Of a stretch of DNA of 64,000 nt, positions 1 through 8,673 are shown one piece after another. This DNA comes from ZC4RG30 sp035556135 (GTDB lineage Bacteria > Pseudomonadota > Gammaproteobacteria > Steroidobacterales > Steroidobacteraceae). The position numbers and the translations under genes are program-made. The notes under the pieces are model-generated. The model saw only the letters and a list, made by a program, of their open reading frames with translations, searched no databases and was not told the DNA's origin. The stretch lies in NCBI GenBank assembly GCA_035556135.1, contig DATMFO010000006.1:1-64000 (forward strand). Reading direction: 5' to 3'. The first letter of the stretch is position 1. Every line of letters starts with the position of its first letter.

Positions 1-210
1 GGTCACACCAGGGATCACCGCGACGCCATAGGCGCGCTGCAGCAGCCGCTCTGGAATCTCGGTGTCGCGCTGTGCGCGCAGCTTGTCGAGCACGTCGGCG
101 GCGGTGAGCAGGCGCGCCTCCTCGGCGGCCTGCGCATGGGCGGTGCCGTGGGCAGCAAGCCCGGTGACCAGCAGCAGCGTGCAGAAGACATGGCGGATGA
201 GGCGGTTCAT
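1..210 (-). CDS. SYLF-domain (Ysc84-like) lipid-binding protein, N-terminal part
   Basis: Only the first 70 codons are present; the gene runs off the left edge. It begins with a signal peptide (residues 1 to about 27, Ala-rich and ending HAQAA) and then enters a segment containing IPERLLQRAYGVAVIPGVT, which matches the start of the SYLF/Ysc84 domain. SYLF proteins bind phosphoinositides in eukaryotes; bacterial secreted members have no firm role. The start is the ATG at 208-210, the only one giving a clean signal peptide. It is divergent from the ApbE gene, separated by 85 bases that probably hold both promoters. Family assignment is fairly safe; function is not known. Confidence 0.8.
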   Translation of the reverse strand, partial: MNRLIRHVFCTLLLVTGLAAHGTAHAQAAEEARLLTAADVLDKLRAQRDTEIPERLLQRAYGVAVIPGVT

Positions 211-295
211 GGCGGAATCGGTCTCCAGGGTGAACGACGTCGCGTCCGTTGCAGGAAGCTTACTCCAGCACTTCCCGCTGCGGTATGTTTGCCGC

Positions 296-1297
<1,002 letters not shown>

Positions 1298-1380
1298 TCC
1301 GCCCGGGAGGGGGCACCCCCCGGTCCGCATGGGTTTGCCGTATCCTCAGCACCGCAATTCGCAGGCTCCCGGGGGACATC

Positions 1381-3171
1381 ATGAACTCGCGAACTCCGCT
1401 CATCCTTGCCGCCCTGCTGGGCTTCTCCGCGCTGCCGGCGATGGGTGCCGCACCGGGTCCGGGTGGTCCTGCCGCAGCCTCTCCGGCCATGCAGGGTCGC
1501 ACCTTCTTCCGCGCCCAGTGCCTGCTGTGCCACAGCGCCGAAGCCGGCGACAACGGTGGCGCCCAGGGGCCCAACCTCGGTGGCCTGATCGGCCGCAAGG
1601 CCGCCACGGGGGCAGGCTTCGGCTACACCAATGCGCTGAAGAATTCAGGCATCACCTGGGACGCCGCGTCGCTGGATCATTTCCTGACCGCGCCCACCAC
1701 CGCCGTGCCCGGCACCTCGATGGTGATCCCCGTCCCGGGCGCCACCGACCGCAGCAACCTGGTGGCGTATTTCAATGCGCTGCGTGATGGTTCGCTGAAC
1801 GCGGGCGCGGGTGCCGGCGGCCCGCCGCGTGGCGGTGGAGGCGGTGGCGGTGGTGGCGGATTCGGCGGCCCTGCGCGTGGCGCCGGCGGCCCGCCTCCCG
1901 GCGAAGCCGAGTGGAAGAAGGACGCGCCGGGCGTGGTCCACCGCATCGATCTCGACAAGCTGCCCGCGCCGAACGCCACCCCGTCGGCCACCAACTTCCC
2001 GACCGTGGTGCCCAGGCCTGCGGGTGCCGAGCTGAAGCTGCCGCCGGGCTTCAGGATCGATGTCTACCTGAGCGACCTGACCGCGCCGCGCAACATGGTG
2101 GTCGCGCCGAACGGGGACGTGTTCCTGGCCGAAACCAATGGCGGCCGCGTCAAGGTGCTCAGGCCCACCGCCGATGGCAAGACCGCCACGCCCACCGTGT
2201 TCGCGCAGGGGCTGGGCCAGCCCTACGGCATCGCGTTCTACCCCTCGGCCGAGAAGCCGCAGTGGGTCTACATTGCCGAAGTGAACCGCGTGGTGCGCTA
2301 CGCCTACAAGGTGGGCGACACCGTGGCCCGCGCCGTGCCCGAAGTGGTGATCCCGCAGATCTCCCCCGTTGGCGGCGGCCACTTCACCCGTGACATCGCC
2401 TTCTCGAAGGATGGCCGCCGCATGTACCTGGCGGTGGGCTCGCAGGGCAACATCTTCGCCGACAGCATCGAGAAGAAGTCGCCGGCAGAAGTGCAGGCCT
2501 GGGAAAAGCAGCACGGACTCGGTGCGCCCTGGGGCCTGGAGGAAAACCGCGCCATGGTGCGCGTGTATGACGTGCGCAGGAAAGACACCGTGGGCAAGGC
2601 CTTTGCCACCGGCCTGCGCAACTGCGTGGGCATGACCATCCAGCCCGCCACCGGCGACGTCTGGTGCACGGTGAACGAGCGTGACCAGCTGGGCGATGAC
2701 CTGGTGCCCGACTACGCCACGCGCGTGAAGGAAGGCGCGTTCTACGGCTGGCCCTGGTACTACATGGGCAATTACGAAGAGCCGCGCATGAAGGGCGACC
2801 GCCCCGACCTGGCTGGCAAGGCCACGCGTCCTGACGTGCCGTTCACGGCACACTCCGCGGCCACCAGCATCCGCTTCTACACGGCCACCAGGGGCGCCTC
2901 GGTGTTTCCAAAGGAATACCGCGGCGCCGGCTTCGCGGTGCTGCATGGTTCGTGGAACCGCGCCCACCGCACCGGCCACAAGATCGTCATGCTGCCGATG
3001 AAGAACAACAAGCCCACGGGTGAATACGTGGACTTCCTCACCGGCTTCATCACCCCGGACAACGGCGCCTGGGGCCGCCCGGTGGCGATCACGGTGCTGA
3101 AAGATGGCTCGATGCTGCTGGCGGATGACGGGGCTAACCTGATCTACCGCATCTCGTACTCGAAGCCCTGA
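1381..3171 (+). CDS. Cytochrome c / sorbosone dehydrogenase-like fusion, secreted
   Basis: 596 aa. A signal peptide is followed by a mono-haem cytochrome c domain: CLLCH at residues 47-51 and a probable distal ligand Met114 in PGTSMVIPV. A Gly/Pro-rich linker (about 141-175) leads to a six-bladed beta-propeller of the L-sorbosone/glucose dehydrogenase type from about residue 215 (LKLPPGFRIDVYLSDL, then APRNMVVAPNGDVFLAETNGGRVKVL). Family members oxidise sugars or aldehydes in the periplasm, often with PQQ, passing electrons to the attached haem. The substrate cannot be read from sequence. The start has a good GGGGGAC site just upstream. A strong terminator follows the stop at 3181-3217. Confidence 0.85.
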   Translation: MNSRTPLILAALLGFSALPAMGAAPGPGGPAAASPAMQGRTFFRAQCLLCHSAEAGDNGGAQGPNLGGLIGRKAATGAGFGYTNALKNSGITWDAASLDHFLTAPTTAVPGTSMVIPVPGATDRSNLVAYFNALRDGSLNAGAGAGGPPRGGGGGGGGGGFGGPARGAGGPPPGEAEWKKDAPGVVHRIDLDKLPAPNATPSATNFPTVVPRPAGAELKLPPGFRIDVYLSDLTAPRNMVVAPNGDVFLAETNGGRVKVLRPTADGKTATPTVFAQGLGQPYGIAFYPSAEKPQWVYIAEVNRVVRYAYKVGDTVARAVPEVVIPQISPVGGGHFTRDIAFSKDGRRMYLAVGSQGNIFADSIEKKSPAEVQAWEKQHGLGAPWGLEENRAMVRVYDVRRKDTVGKAFATGLRNCVGMTIQPATGDVWCTVNERDQLGDDLVPDYATRVKEGAFYGWPWYYMGNYEEPRMKGDRPDLAGKATRPDVPFTAHSAATSIRFYTATRGASVFPKEYRGAGFAVLHGSWNRAHRTGHKIVMLPMKNNKPTGEYVDFLTGFITPDNGAWGRPVAITVLKDGSMLLADDGANLIYRISYSKP

Positions 3172-3180
3172 CGCAGGTTC

Positions 3181-3217
3181 ATGCCGGGTGAGGGCGCTGC
3201 CCGCACCCGGCATTTTT
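3181..3217 (+). terminator. Intrinsic terminator after the cytochrome/dehydrogenase gene
   Basis: A perfect 10-bp stem (ATGCCGGGTG 3181-3190 with CACCCGGCAT 3204-3213) encloses a further 4-bp stem (GGGC/GCCC) with a 3-base loop, followed by five T residues ending at 3217. It ends the upstream gene and insulates the TonB-receptor promoter that begins just beyond. Confidence 0.88.
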
Positions 3218-3224
3218 CTGCCTT

Positions 3225-3250
3225 TCGGTATATACCTTCATATATTGCGA
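3225..3250 (+). promoter_or_regulatory. ModE-type operator 1
   Basis: 26 bases reading TCGGTATATA-N6-TATATTGCGA. The known Escherichia coli ModE consensus, TCGNTATATA-N6-TATATAACGA, has the same length and spacing. The left half matches fully and the right half 8 of 10. It lies 71 bases upstream of the receptor start. Confidence 0.75.
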
Positions 3251-3278
3251 CGCCGGCGCCAAATCCGTATTCTGCCGC

Positions 3279-3304
3279 CCGGTGTATAGCGCCATATATT
3301 GCGA
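3279..3304 (+). promoter_or_regulatory. ModE-type operator 2
   Basis: 26 bases reading CCGGTGTATA-N6-TATATTGCGA, centred 54 bases (about five helical turns) after operator 1. Its right half is identical to that of operator 1. It ends 16 bases before the receptor start, where a repressor would block transcription or its TATATT could act as a -10 element. Confidence 0.72.
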
Positions 3305-3320
3305 CAACAACAGGATCTCC

Positions 3321-5414
3321 ATGCGCATTTCCCCTCTGTTTTCCGCCTGCTGCCTCGTTCCCGCATTTCTCCCGCCCGCGCCCGCCATTGCCGCCGGGGT
3401 GGAGGAGGAGGCTGCCGTCTTCGAGCTCGGCCAGGTGCACGTGATTGGCGAGCGCGTGCGCGACACCAGCAGCGACGATCGCATCGGCGCGCAGGAAGTG
3501 TGGCAGTTCAACGCCAATACCCTCACCGAGGCCGTGAAACTCGTGCCGGGCGTGACCAGCAGCTTCGTCTCCAACGGTCGCCGCAACGAAGGCGACATCA
3601 GCGTGCGCGGCTTCGACCGCTGGCGCGTGCCGCTGTCCATCGACGGCATCCGCGTCTACCTGCCGGCGGACAACCGCATCGACTTCAACCGCTTCCTCAC
3701 GCCGGACCTGGGCGAGGTGCAGCTGCGCAAGGGCTATGTCTCGGTGCTCGACGGCCCCGGTGCGCTGGGTGGCTCGGTGAACCTGGTGACACGCAAGCCG
3801 GTGGAACCCTTCGAGGCCGAGTTCCAGGGCGGTGCATCCTTTGGCCGCAGCGGCGGGTATGAAGGCCGCTTCGGCACGCTGATCGCCGGCACGCGGCAGC
3901 AGTCCTGGTACCTGCAGGGCAGCGCCACGCAGACCAGACGCGACCACTGGACGCTGTCGAAGGACTTCACGCCCGTCGGTCCCGCAGAGGACGGCGGCAA
4001 GCGCGAAGGATCGGACACGGAAGACTGGCGCGTGAATGTGAAGGCCGGTTACACGCCGAACTCCACCGACGAATATTCGCTGAGTTTCACGAAGCAGAGC
4101 GGCGAGAAGAACGCGCCGCTGGGCGTGGATTTCCTGCTCCCTGACGGCACCGTGCAGAATCCCCCGTACCAGCCCAACAACTACTGGACCTGGCCGTTCT
4201 GGGACGTGCAGAGCACATACTGGCTGTCGCACACGCAGCTCGGCGCCACCACTTACCTGAAGACGCGCCTGTTCTACAACGAGTTCGACAACCTGCTGTC
4301 GGCATGGGATGACGGCACCTACAGCACGCAGTCCAACAATGGCCGTTTCAACAGCTACTACTCGGACGAGAGCCTGGGCGGCAGCGTGGAGGCGGGCAGC
4401 GGATTCTTCTCCGGGGGCACCACGCGCGCAGCCTTCCACTGGCGCCGCGACCGGCACGTGGAGTACAACCACAACCGTCCGTCGCACGCCACGCTCTCCA
4501 CCATTGAGCCGGAGCAGCACAATGAAGAGCGCACCTGGTCACTGGCACTCGAGCACACCCAGGGCGTCGCGCCCACGGTGAACGTGGTCGCCGGCATCAG
4601 CTACGACCGCAATGAACTGCGCAAGGCGCAGGAATACAACACCACGGCCGGCCTGTTCGACTATCCCACCGGCGGCAGCGACGCATTCAACGGCCAGGCG
4701 GCATTGCAGTGGGCCTATGCGGCGGATGCCGAGGCCAGCGCCAGCGTGTCCTCGCGCACGCGTTTCGCCAACAATTTCGAGCGCTTCAGCACGCGATTCG
4801 GCACCGCCGTGCCCAATCCGGACCTGGGCACCGAGCGCGCCACCCACTTCGAGCTGGGCTGGAAGGGACAGCCGCTGCCCGGCCTGCGCGTGGAAGCGTC
4901 GGCCTTCTACACCGACGTGAAGGACATGATCCAGACCGTGATCGTGCAGGCCTCGCCGCAGCAGACGCAGACGCAGAATGTCGGTGACGGCAGCTTCCAC
5001 GGCGTGGAGATCGCCGGCGACTGGCGCGTTTCCCCGCAGCTGCGGATCGGCGCGCACTACGCGCGACTGCACCGCCGGATCGAGGATCCGCTGCAGCCTG
5101 GCCTGAAGCCCACCGGGGTTCCCGACCACACGGGCTTCGCCTACCTCACCTGGGATGCCACGCCAGCGCTCAGCGTGCAGCCCAGCGTGGAATTCGCCGG
5201 CAATCGCTGGACCGACCGCAATGGCAGCGCGGGGCTGGGCTACCAGCGCATCGGGGACCATGCGCTGGCGAACCTGCAGGTCACGTGGCGGCCTCTTGAT
5301 GACGTGGAAGCCGTGCTGGGCGCACGCAACCTGCTGGACAAGAACTTCCAGCTCGCCGCAGGCTTTCCCGAGCCCGGCCGCTCGCTGTTCACCAAGGTGC
5401 GGGTGAGGTTCTAG
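3321..5414 (+). CDS. TonB-dependent outer-membrane receptor, probably for molybdate
   Basis: 697 aa. Signal peptide (about 1-25), a TonB-box-like stretch FELGQVHVIGER (about 33-45), a plug domain (about 45-150, with VPGVTSSF, ISVRGFDRW, GPGALGGSVNLVTRKP) and a 22-strand-type barrel ending KVRVRF, an aromatic C-terminus typical of outer-membrane proteins. Receptors of this family import scarce ligands using TonB energy. Two ModE-type operators lie directly upstream, and modA plus a modE-like gene lie downstream, so the ligand is inferred to be molybdate or a molybdate chelate. The ATG at 3321 was chosen over an upstream in-frame ATG because AGGATCTCC precedes it and the signal peptide starts there. 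The gene converges on the next one with a 6-base gap. Confidence 0.9.
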   Translation: MRISPLFSACCLVPAFLPPAPAIAAGVEEEAAVFELGQVHVIGERVRDTSSDDRIGAQEVWQFNANTLTEAVKLVPGVTSSFVSNGRRNEGDISVRGFDRWRVPLSIDGIRVYLPADNRIDFNRFLTPDLGEVQLRKGYVSVLDGPGALGGSVNLVTRKPVEPFEAEFQGGASFGRSGGYEGRFGTLIAGTRQQSWYLQGSATQTRRDHWTLSKDFTPVGPAEDGGKREGSDTEDWRVNVKAGYTPNSTDEYSLSFTKQSGEKNAPLGVDFLLPDGTVQNPPYQPNNYWTWPFWDVQSTYWLSHTQLGATTYLKTRLFYNEFDNLLSAWDDGTYSTQSNNGRFNSYYSDESLGGSVEAGSGFFSGGTTRAAFHWRRDRHVEYNHNRPSHATLSTIEPEQHNEERTWSLALEHTQGVAPTVNVVAGISYDRNELRKAQEYNTTAGLFDYPTGGSDAFNGQAALQWAYAADAEASASVSSRTRFANNFERFSTRFGTAVPNPDLGTERATHFELGWKGQPLPGLRVEASAFYTDVKDMIQTVIVQASPQQTQTQNVGDGSFHGVEIAGDWRVSPQLRIGAHYARLHRRIEDPLQPGLKPTGVPDHTGFAYLTWDATPALSVQPSVEFAGNRWTDRNGSAGLGYQRIGDHALANLQVTWRPLDDVEAVLGARNLLDKNFQLAAGFPEPGRSLFTKVRVRF

Positions 5415-5420
5415 GGAGGC

Positions 5421-5978
5421 CTACCAGGGCTCTTCCGGTACTGGCGTCACCGTGAGTCGCAGCTGCGATACGGTGGCGTCGACCAGCTGCAGGTGGACTT
5501 CGCCACCGGCGGGAAGATCGAAGGTCACGATCTTGCGGGGTCCTGCGCACTCGCGGTCGCTGCGGAAATCCAGTGCCTCCACCGGCACGCCGTCCACCAG
5601 CGCATCGATCCAGAAATTCGCGTCGATGGCGATGCGATACTTGCCCGGCTTTTCGAAGGACAGGTTCAGCAGGCCGCCCGGTCTTGTCGCGTCCACCGGA
5701 TTGCGCGCCAGTGTGGCGCCAAACCGCACGTCCTTCTGGAGCGGCAGCGTGACGAGGTAGAGGCGGCCCGGCTCGACCCGCGGCGCATCTTTCGGGTTGA
5801 GACCCGCCTTCACAGGATCCGGCGCCTCCCGGAACAGCTGCAATTCCGCGGCCACGTCCATCATGTAGGCGCTGCAGCTTTCAGCGGCGCGGGCCGGCGC
5901 GGTGTTCAGGGCGATGCAGGTGGCTGTAGCGATTGCCAGCGCCAGGCGGACGCGTGTGCTTTTCATGGGGTCACTCAT
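5421..5978 (-). CDS. Secreted protein of unknown function coupled to modA
   Basis: 185 aa (181 if the second ATG is used). A signal peptide ends near PARAAE, so the mature protein is about 155 aa, probably all-beta and soluble in the periplasm. It has two Cys in ESCSAYM and DRECAGP that could form a disulfide. No enzyme motif was recognised. The start overlaps the modA stop as ATGA, so the two are almost certainly cotranslated and the protein is inferred to act with ModA, for example receiving molybdate from the outer-membrane receptor. A lipoprotein role is excluded because no lipobox is present. Distant relatives may carry misleading enzyme names; none is supported by what is visible. Confidence 0.75.
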   Translation of the reverse strand: MSDPMKSTRVRLALAIATATCIALNTAPARAAESCSAYMMDVAAELQLFREAPDPVKAGLNPKDAPRVEPGRLYLVTLPLQKDVRFGATLARNPVDATRPGGLLNLSFEKPGKYRIAIDANFWIDALVDGVPVEALDFRSDRECAGPRKIVTFDLPAGGEVHLQLVDATVSQLRLTVTPVPEEPW

Positions 5979-6736
5979 GGAACTGTGAAGCCGTGGCGGA
6001 CCAGGATCGCGCGCGCCTCGCTGCCGCGCAGGTACTGCAGGAAGTCCCGCGCCTGCGCGCTGCCGCGCGTGGTGGCCGCCGCTGGGTAGGTGATGCGCTC
6101 ATGCAGGCCGGGTGGAAAAGTGTCCACCACCCGCACCCTGTCGTTGCCGCGCACGTCGGTGGCATAGACGATGCCCAGTGGCGCCTCTCCGAGGGCCACG
6201 AAGTTCAGTGCCGTGCGCACGTTGTCCGCCGCGATGATGCGTCGGGATACGCCGTCCCATGCTCCCAGCGCGTTGAGCGCTGCGCGGGCGTAACGACCTG
6301 CCGGCACGGCCTGTGGATCACCGATCGCCAGCCGGCCGTTGGGACCTAGTCCCTGCGCAAGCGAAAATCCCGGCGCAATCTTCAGCGCCAGGCGGCTGTC
6401 CGCCGGAGCGACGAGCACCAGCACGTTCGAAGCAACGTCCGCGCGCGTCGCGGCAACGATGAGCCGGCGCTGTTCCAGGTAGTCCATCCATTCCTGGTCT
6501 GCGGAGACGAAGGCGTCTGCCGGAGCCCCGGACTCGATCTGGCGTGCCAGCGCCGAGCTGCCCGCGAACGAAAACCGGACCGGGATACCAGAGCGCCTGG
6601 CATACGCCTCGCCGACCTCTCCCAGGGCGTCGGTGAGCGAGGCCGCCGCAAAAACCGTCAGCCCCCGCTCGGCAGCGTGGCAATGAAGGCTGCCGGCCAG
6701 CGTCAGCAGTACTGCAAGAATGAGGGCTCTCGTCAT
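5975..6736 (-). CDS. modA: Molybdate-binding periplasmic protein
   Basis: 253 aa. Signal peptide ending HCHAAERG, then the class-specific stretches LTVFAAASLTDALGE, FSFAGSSALARQIESGAP, ADAFVSADQEWMDYL, VPAGRYARAAL and GEAPLGIVYATD, which form the oxyanion site in ModA (Ser, Ser, Ala, Val and Tyr ligands in E. coli). It captures molybdate for an ABC importer, but no modB or modC is present in the window, so the permease must be elsewhere. The ATG at 6734-6736 starts the signal peptide; longer in-frame starts would run through the operator. A ModE-type site lies 23 bases upstream. Confidence 0.93.
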   Translation of the reverse strand: MTRALILAVLLTLAGSLHCHAAERGLTVFAAASLTDALGEVGEAYARRSGIPVRFSFAGSSALARQIESGAPADAFVSADQEWMDYLEQRRLIVAATRADVASNVLVLVAPADSRLALKIAPGFSLAQGLGPNGRLAIGDPQAVPAGRYARAALNALGAWDGVSRRIIAADNVRTALNFVALGEAPLGIVYATDVRGNDRVRVVDTFPPGLHERITYPAAATTRGSAQARDFLQYLRGSEARAILVRHGFTVP

Positions 6737-6758
6737 GTCGCCGCGGGGTCGGAGGGGG

Positions 6759-6784
6759 TCGCTGTATTTTACCAAGAATAGCGA
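6759..6784 (-). promoter_or_regulatory. ModE-type operator 3, between modA and the modE-like gene
   Basis: Reads TCGCTGTATT-N6-AGAATAGCGA on the + strand, 26 bases, with palindromic ends TCGCT/AGCGA as in the two sites before the TonB receptor. It covers a TAAAAT hexamer (6766-6771 on the minus strand) suited to be the -10 of modA, and lies 47 bases before the regulator start, so one site could control both genes. Confidence 0.68.
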
Positions 6785-6819
6785 ATGCCTGATCATTCGC
6801 CCGCGGTGCCCCATGCCGC

Positions 6820-6825
6820 TAGACT
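6820..6825 (+). promoter_or_regulatory. TAGACT -10-like element of the modE-like gene
   Basis: The hexamer TAGACT, within GCTAGACT, ends 6 bases before the ATG. If used, the transcript would start at or next to the start codon, giving a leaderless message. No clear -35 is seen. Confidence 0.3.
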
Positions 6826-6831
6826 CCCGGC

Positions 6832-7263
6832 ATGACAAAGCCGCAGACACGCGTGCGGGTGGACTTCTCCAGCGATTGCTCCATCGGTCCTGGCAAGATC
6901 GCACTGCTGGAGGGCATAGAACGCAGCGGTTCCCTCTCCGCCGCGGCCCGGCAGCTGGGCATGAGCTACCGCCGTGCCTGGCTGCTGCTGCACAACACCA
7001 ACGAGGCCTTCCAGGAGCCCGTGGTCGAACTGGCGGTCGGTGGCAAGGATGGCGGCGGCGCGCGGCTCACGGACTTCGGACAGAAGCTGGTGGCGGATTT
7101 CCGCGCCTTCGAGGAGGAGGTGGACCGCCTCGCCGTGCAACGTTTCACGGCATTGCGTCTTACTGGCAAGCCGGCCCCCGGCCAGAGCCTGCCGCGTCCA
7201 CAGCGTGAGCCCCGGCCAATGGTGCGCTCACCGTCGGGCCGGTCCTCGGCGCGCAATCGCTGA
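6832..7263 (+). CDS. modE: ModE-like transcription regulator, DNA-binding domain only
   Basis: 143 aa. Residues about 14-105 form the LysR-like winged helix of the ModE N-domain: GPGKIALLEGIERSGSLSAA, then ARQLGMSYRRAWLLLHNTN, ending with ARLTDFGQKLVADFRAFEEE. E. coli ModE is about 260 aa and carries two C-terminal Mop domains that bind molybdate; these are absent, the tail being a short Arg/Pro-rich stretch. It therefore either senses nothing itself or relies on another protein. Divergent from modA across a ModE-type operator, so autoregulation is likely. It converges on the DUF3570 gene with 17 bases between. Confidence 0.85.
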   Translation: MTKPQTRVRVDFSSDCSIGPGKIALLEGIERSGSLSAAARQLGMSYRRAWLLLHNTNEAFQEPVVELAVGGKDGGGARLTDFGQKLVADFRAFEEEVDRLAVQRFTALRLTGKPAPGQSLPRPQREPRPMVRSPSGRSSARNR

Positions 7264-7280
7264 GCTGCCGCCCGGCCGTC

Positions 7281-8429
7281 TCAGAACCAGAACGAAACGA
7301 AGAACTGGTAGACGTTCGCGTTGAGCTTGTACAGCGGTTCGCTGCCCGGCGGCACGGTGCCTGGCGGCAGGCCGCGCAGGTCACGGAACTGGTCATAGTC
7401 GATCATCATGCGGCTGACGTGCAGGTTGGCCGTGCCGCGCTTCAGCCAGGGCGCGAAGTCCACCGGGAATTCATATGCGGCGCCCAGGCCCAGAGTGTGC
7501 CCGGTGAGGGCGGAGGTTTCCTTGTCGCGCGCCATGAAGTTCTGCGCGTCCTGGAAGGGGAACAGGTCGCTGAAGAAGTCGGCGCTGTTCTGCTTGTAGA
7601 AGCGGTAGGAGCCGGTGAGGGTCCACCGCGGCGACTGCTTCAGCGGATGCGTGTATTCCACTCCGGCCGTGTGCGCGCTGAGGCCCCAGGTGTCGCCATA
7701 GTAGCGGTACTGCACCTCGGCCGAGGCGCGCCAGGGCAGGTAGTGCTTCAGCCGCGCCGAGGCGGCGTTGCTGGTGCGCGTGCGTGGAAAGGTCTCGGCC
7801 GCCAGCGTCCAGGTGTCGCTGAGGTTCACGTAGCGCATGGAGCGGTACGGGTTCTGCAGGTAGCCCTGCTCGGTGACAGTCTCGAAGTTCAGCGACAGCA
7901 GCGCATTGCGGCTGAGCACCTGCGTGAGGCCGACGCGGTAGTTGCGCCGCTCGATCTCCTCGCTGAAGGAGGAATCGGTGGAATCACCGATCCTGTCGCG
8001 GCCCTGCGAGTAGCCGAAGCTCACCGTGGTGAGGTCGCCGAACATGTCCTGGCTCACGCCCAGCGACCAGGTGCTGGCCTTGTAGTCGTTCTCGGACGAT
8101 TCCATGTAGAACGCCGACCACATGGACTTGCCGCGCAGGTAATCGAGCCCCAGGCTCTTCTGCTGGCGGTTTTCCTTGTACTGGCTGGCGCCCGACACGA
8201 CCACATCGACCGATGCGCTTGTGATGGCATCCACATAGTAGTTGGCCGTGGCCGAGAGCGACTCGCCGATGCTCTTGCGCACCAGCACCGACGGGCCCTG
8301 GACGGTGAGTCCGCCGCCGGAGTAGCGGTGGTACATCAGGTCGGCGCGATCCTCGGGCAGCACGGCGGCACGGGCCACGCCCGCCAGCGCCAGCACGGCC
8401 AGGATCGCCAGGCGCGCGACGCGTGCCAT
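7281..8429 (-). CDS. DUF3570 outer-membrane beta-barrel protein
   Basis: 382 aa. Signal peptide ending VARAA, then a barrel with alternating aromatic strands and a terminal Phe-Trp-Phe, the usual C-terminal signal for the outer-membrane assembly machinery. The opening LPEDRADLMYHRYSGGGLTV and the segment VRKSIGESLSATANYYVD are characteristic of DUF3570. The family's role is unknown; it usually travels with DUF4266, a TlpA thioredoxin and ApbE, as partly seen here. The start overlaps the DUF4266 stop by one base (TGATG), and it is the last gene of the leftward block. Confidence 0.88.
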   Translation of the reverse strand: MARVARLAILAVLALAGVARAAVLPEDRADLMYHRYSGGGLTVQGPSVLVRKSIGESLSATANYYVDAITSASVDVVVSGASQYKENRQQKSLGLDYLRGKSMWSAFYMESSENDYKASTWSLGVSQDMFGDLTTVSFGYSQGRDRIGDSTDSSFSEEIERRNYRVGLTQVLSRNALLSLNFETVTEQGYLQNPYRSMRYVNLSDTWTLAAETFPRTRTSNAASARLKHYLPWRASAEVQYRYYGDTWGLSAHTAGVEYTHPLKQSPRWTLTGSYRFYKQNSADFFSDLFPFQDAQNFMARDKETSALTGHTLGLGAAYEFPVDFAPWLKRGTANLHVSRMMIDYDQFRDLRGLPPGTVPPGSEPLYKLNANVYQFFVSFWF

Positions 8430-8668
8430 CAGTTGCAGCCGCAGCCGCCGCCGGCGCCGCCGGTGGCGCCGCGCGCGCCCTCGCGCACCTCGTACACATG
8501 GTCCATGTACGAGGAGGAGACGGGATCGGGATCCAGCAACATCACCGGGTCGGCGAGGCGCTCGCGCTCATAGGGCTTCACCCAGGGCTCGATCGGCGCG
8601 CAGCCGCTGGCCCCCAGCAGCACGCCAGCGGCAGTCAGCAGCAGTGCAACCCGGGATCGTCCCTTCAC
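8429..8668 (-). CDS. DUF4266 small lipoprotein with Gly/Cys-rich tail
   Basis: 79 aa. The lipobox LLGASGC puts the lipidated Cys near residue 23, followed by the family core EPWVKPYERERLADPVMLLD and SSSYMDHVYEVREGARG. It ends in a glycine-rich tail finishing GGCGCN. A mature product of only about 56 residues with a conserved Cys-Gly-Cys end is unusual. Operon mates are a TlpA thioredoxin upstream (5 bases away) and DUF3570 downstream (overlapping). A role as an anchored redox or metal site beside the DUF3570 barrel is inference. Confidence 0.86.
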   Translation of the reverse strand: MKGRSRVALLLTAAGVLLGASGCAPIEPWVKPYERERLADPVMLLDPDPVSSSYMDHVYEVREGARGATGGAGGGCGCN

Positions 8669-8673
8669 ATCGC

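Noticed and set aside
3225..3304. The repeated AT-rich blocks looked like a CRISPR-like or iteron array
   Set aside because: Only two copies exist, each an imperfect 26-base palindrome in a promoter. Match to the ModE consensus explains them better.
3218..3320. A molybdenum-cofactor riboswitch before the TonB receptor
   Set aside because: The region is AT-rich palindromic DNA without visible nested stems of an aptamer, and a terminator ends just upstream.
5421..5978. An enzyme (dioxygenase-like) identity for the small secreted protein
   Set aside because: No metal-binding or catalytic motif is visible in the 185 residues; any such label would rest on annotation carry-over.
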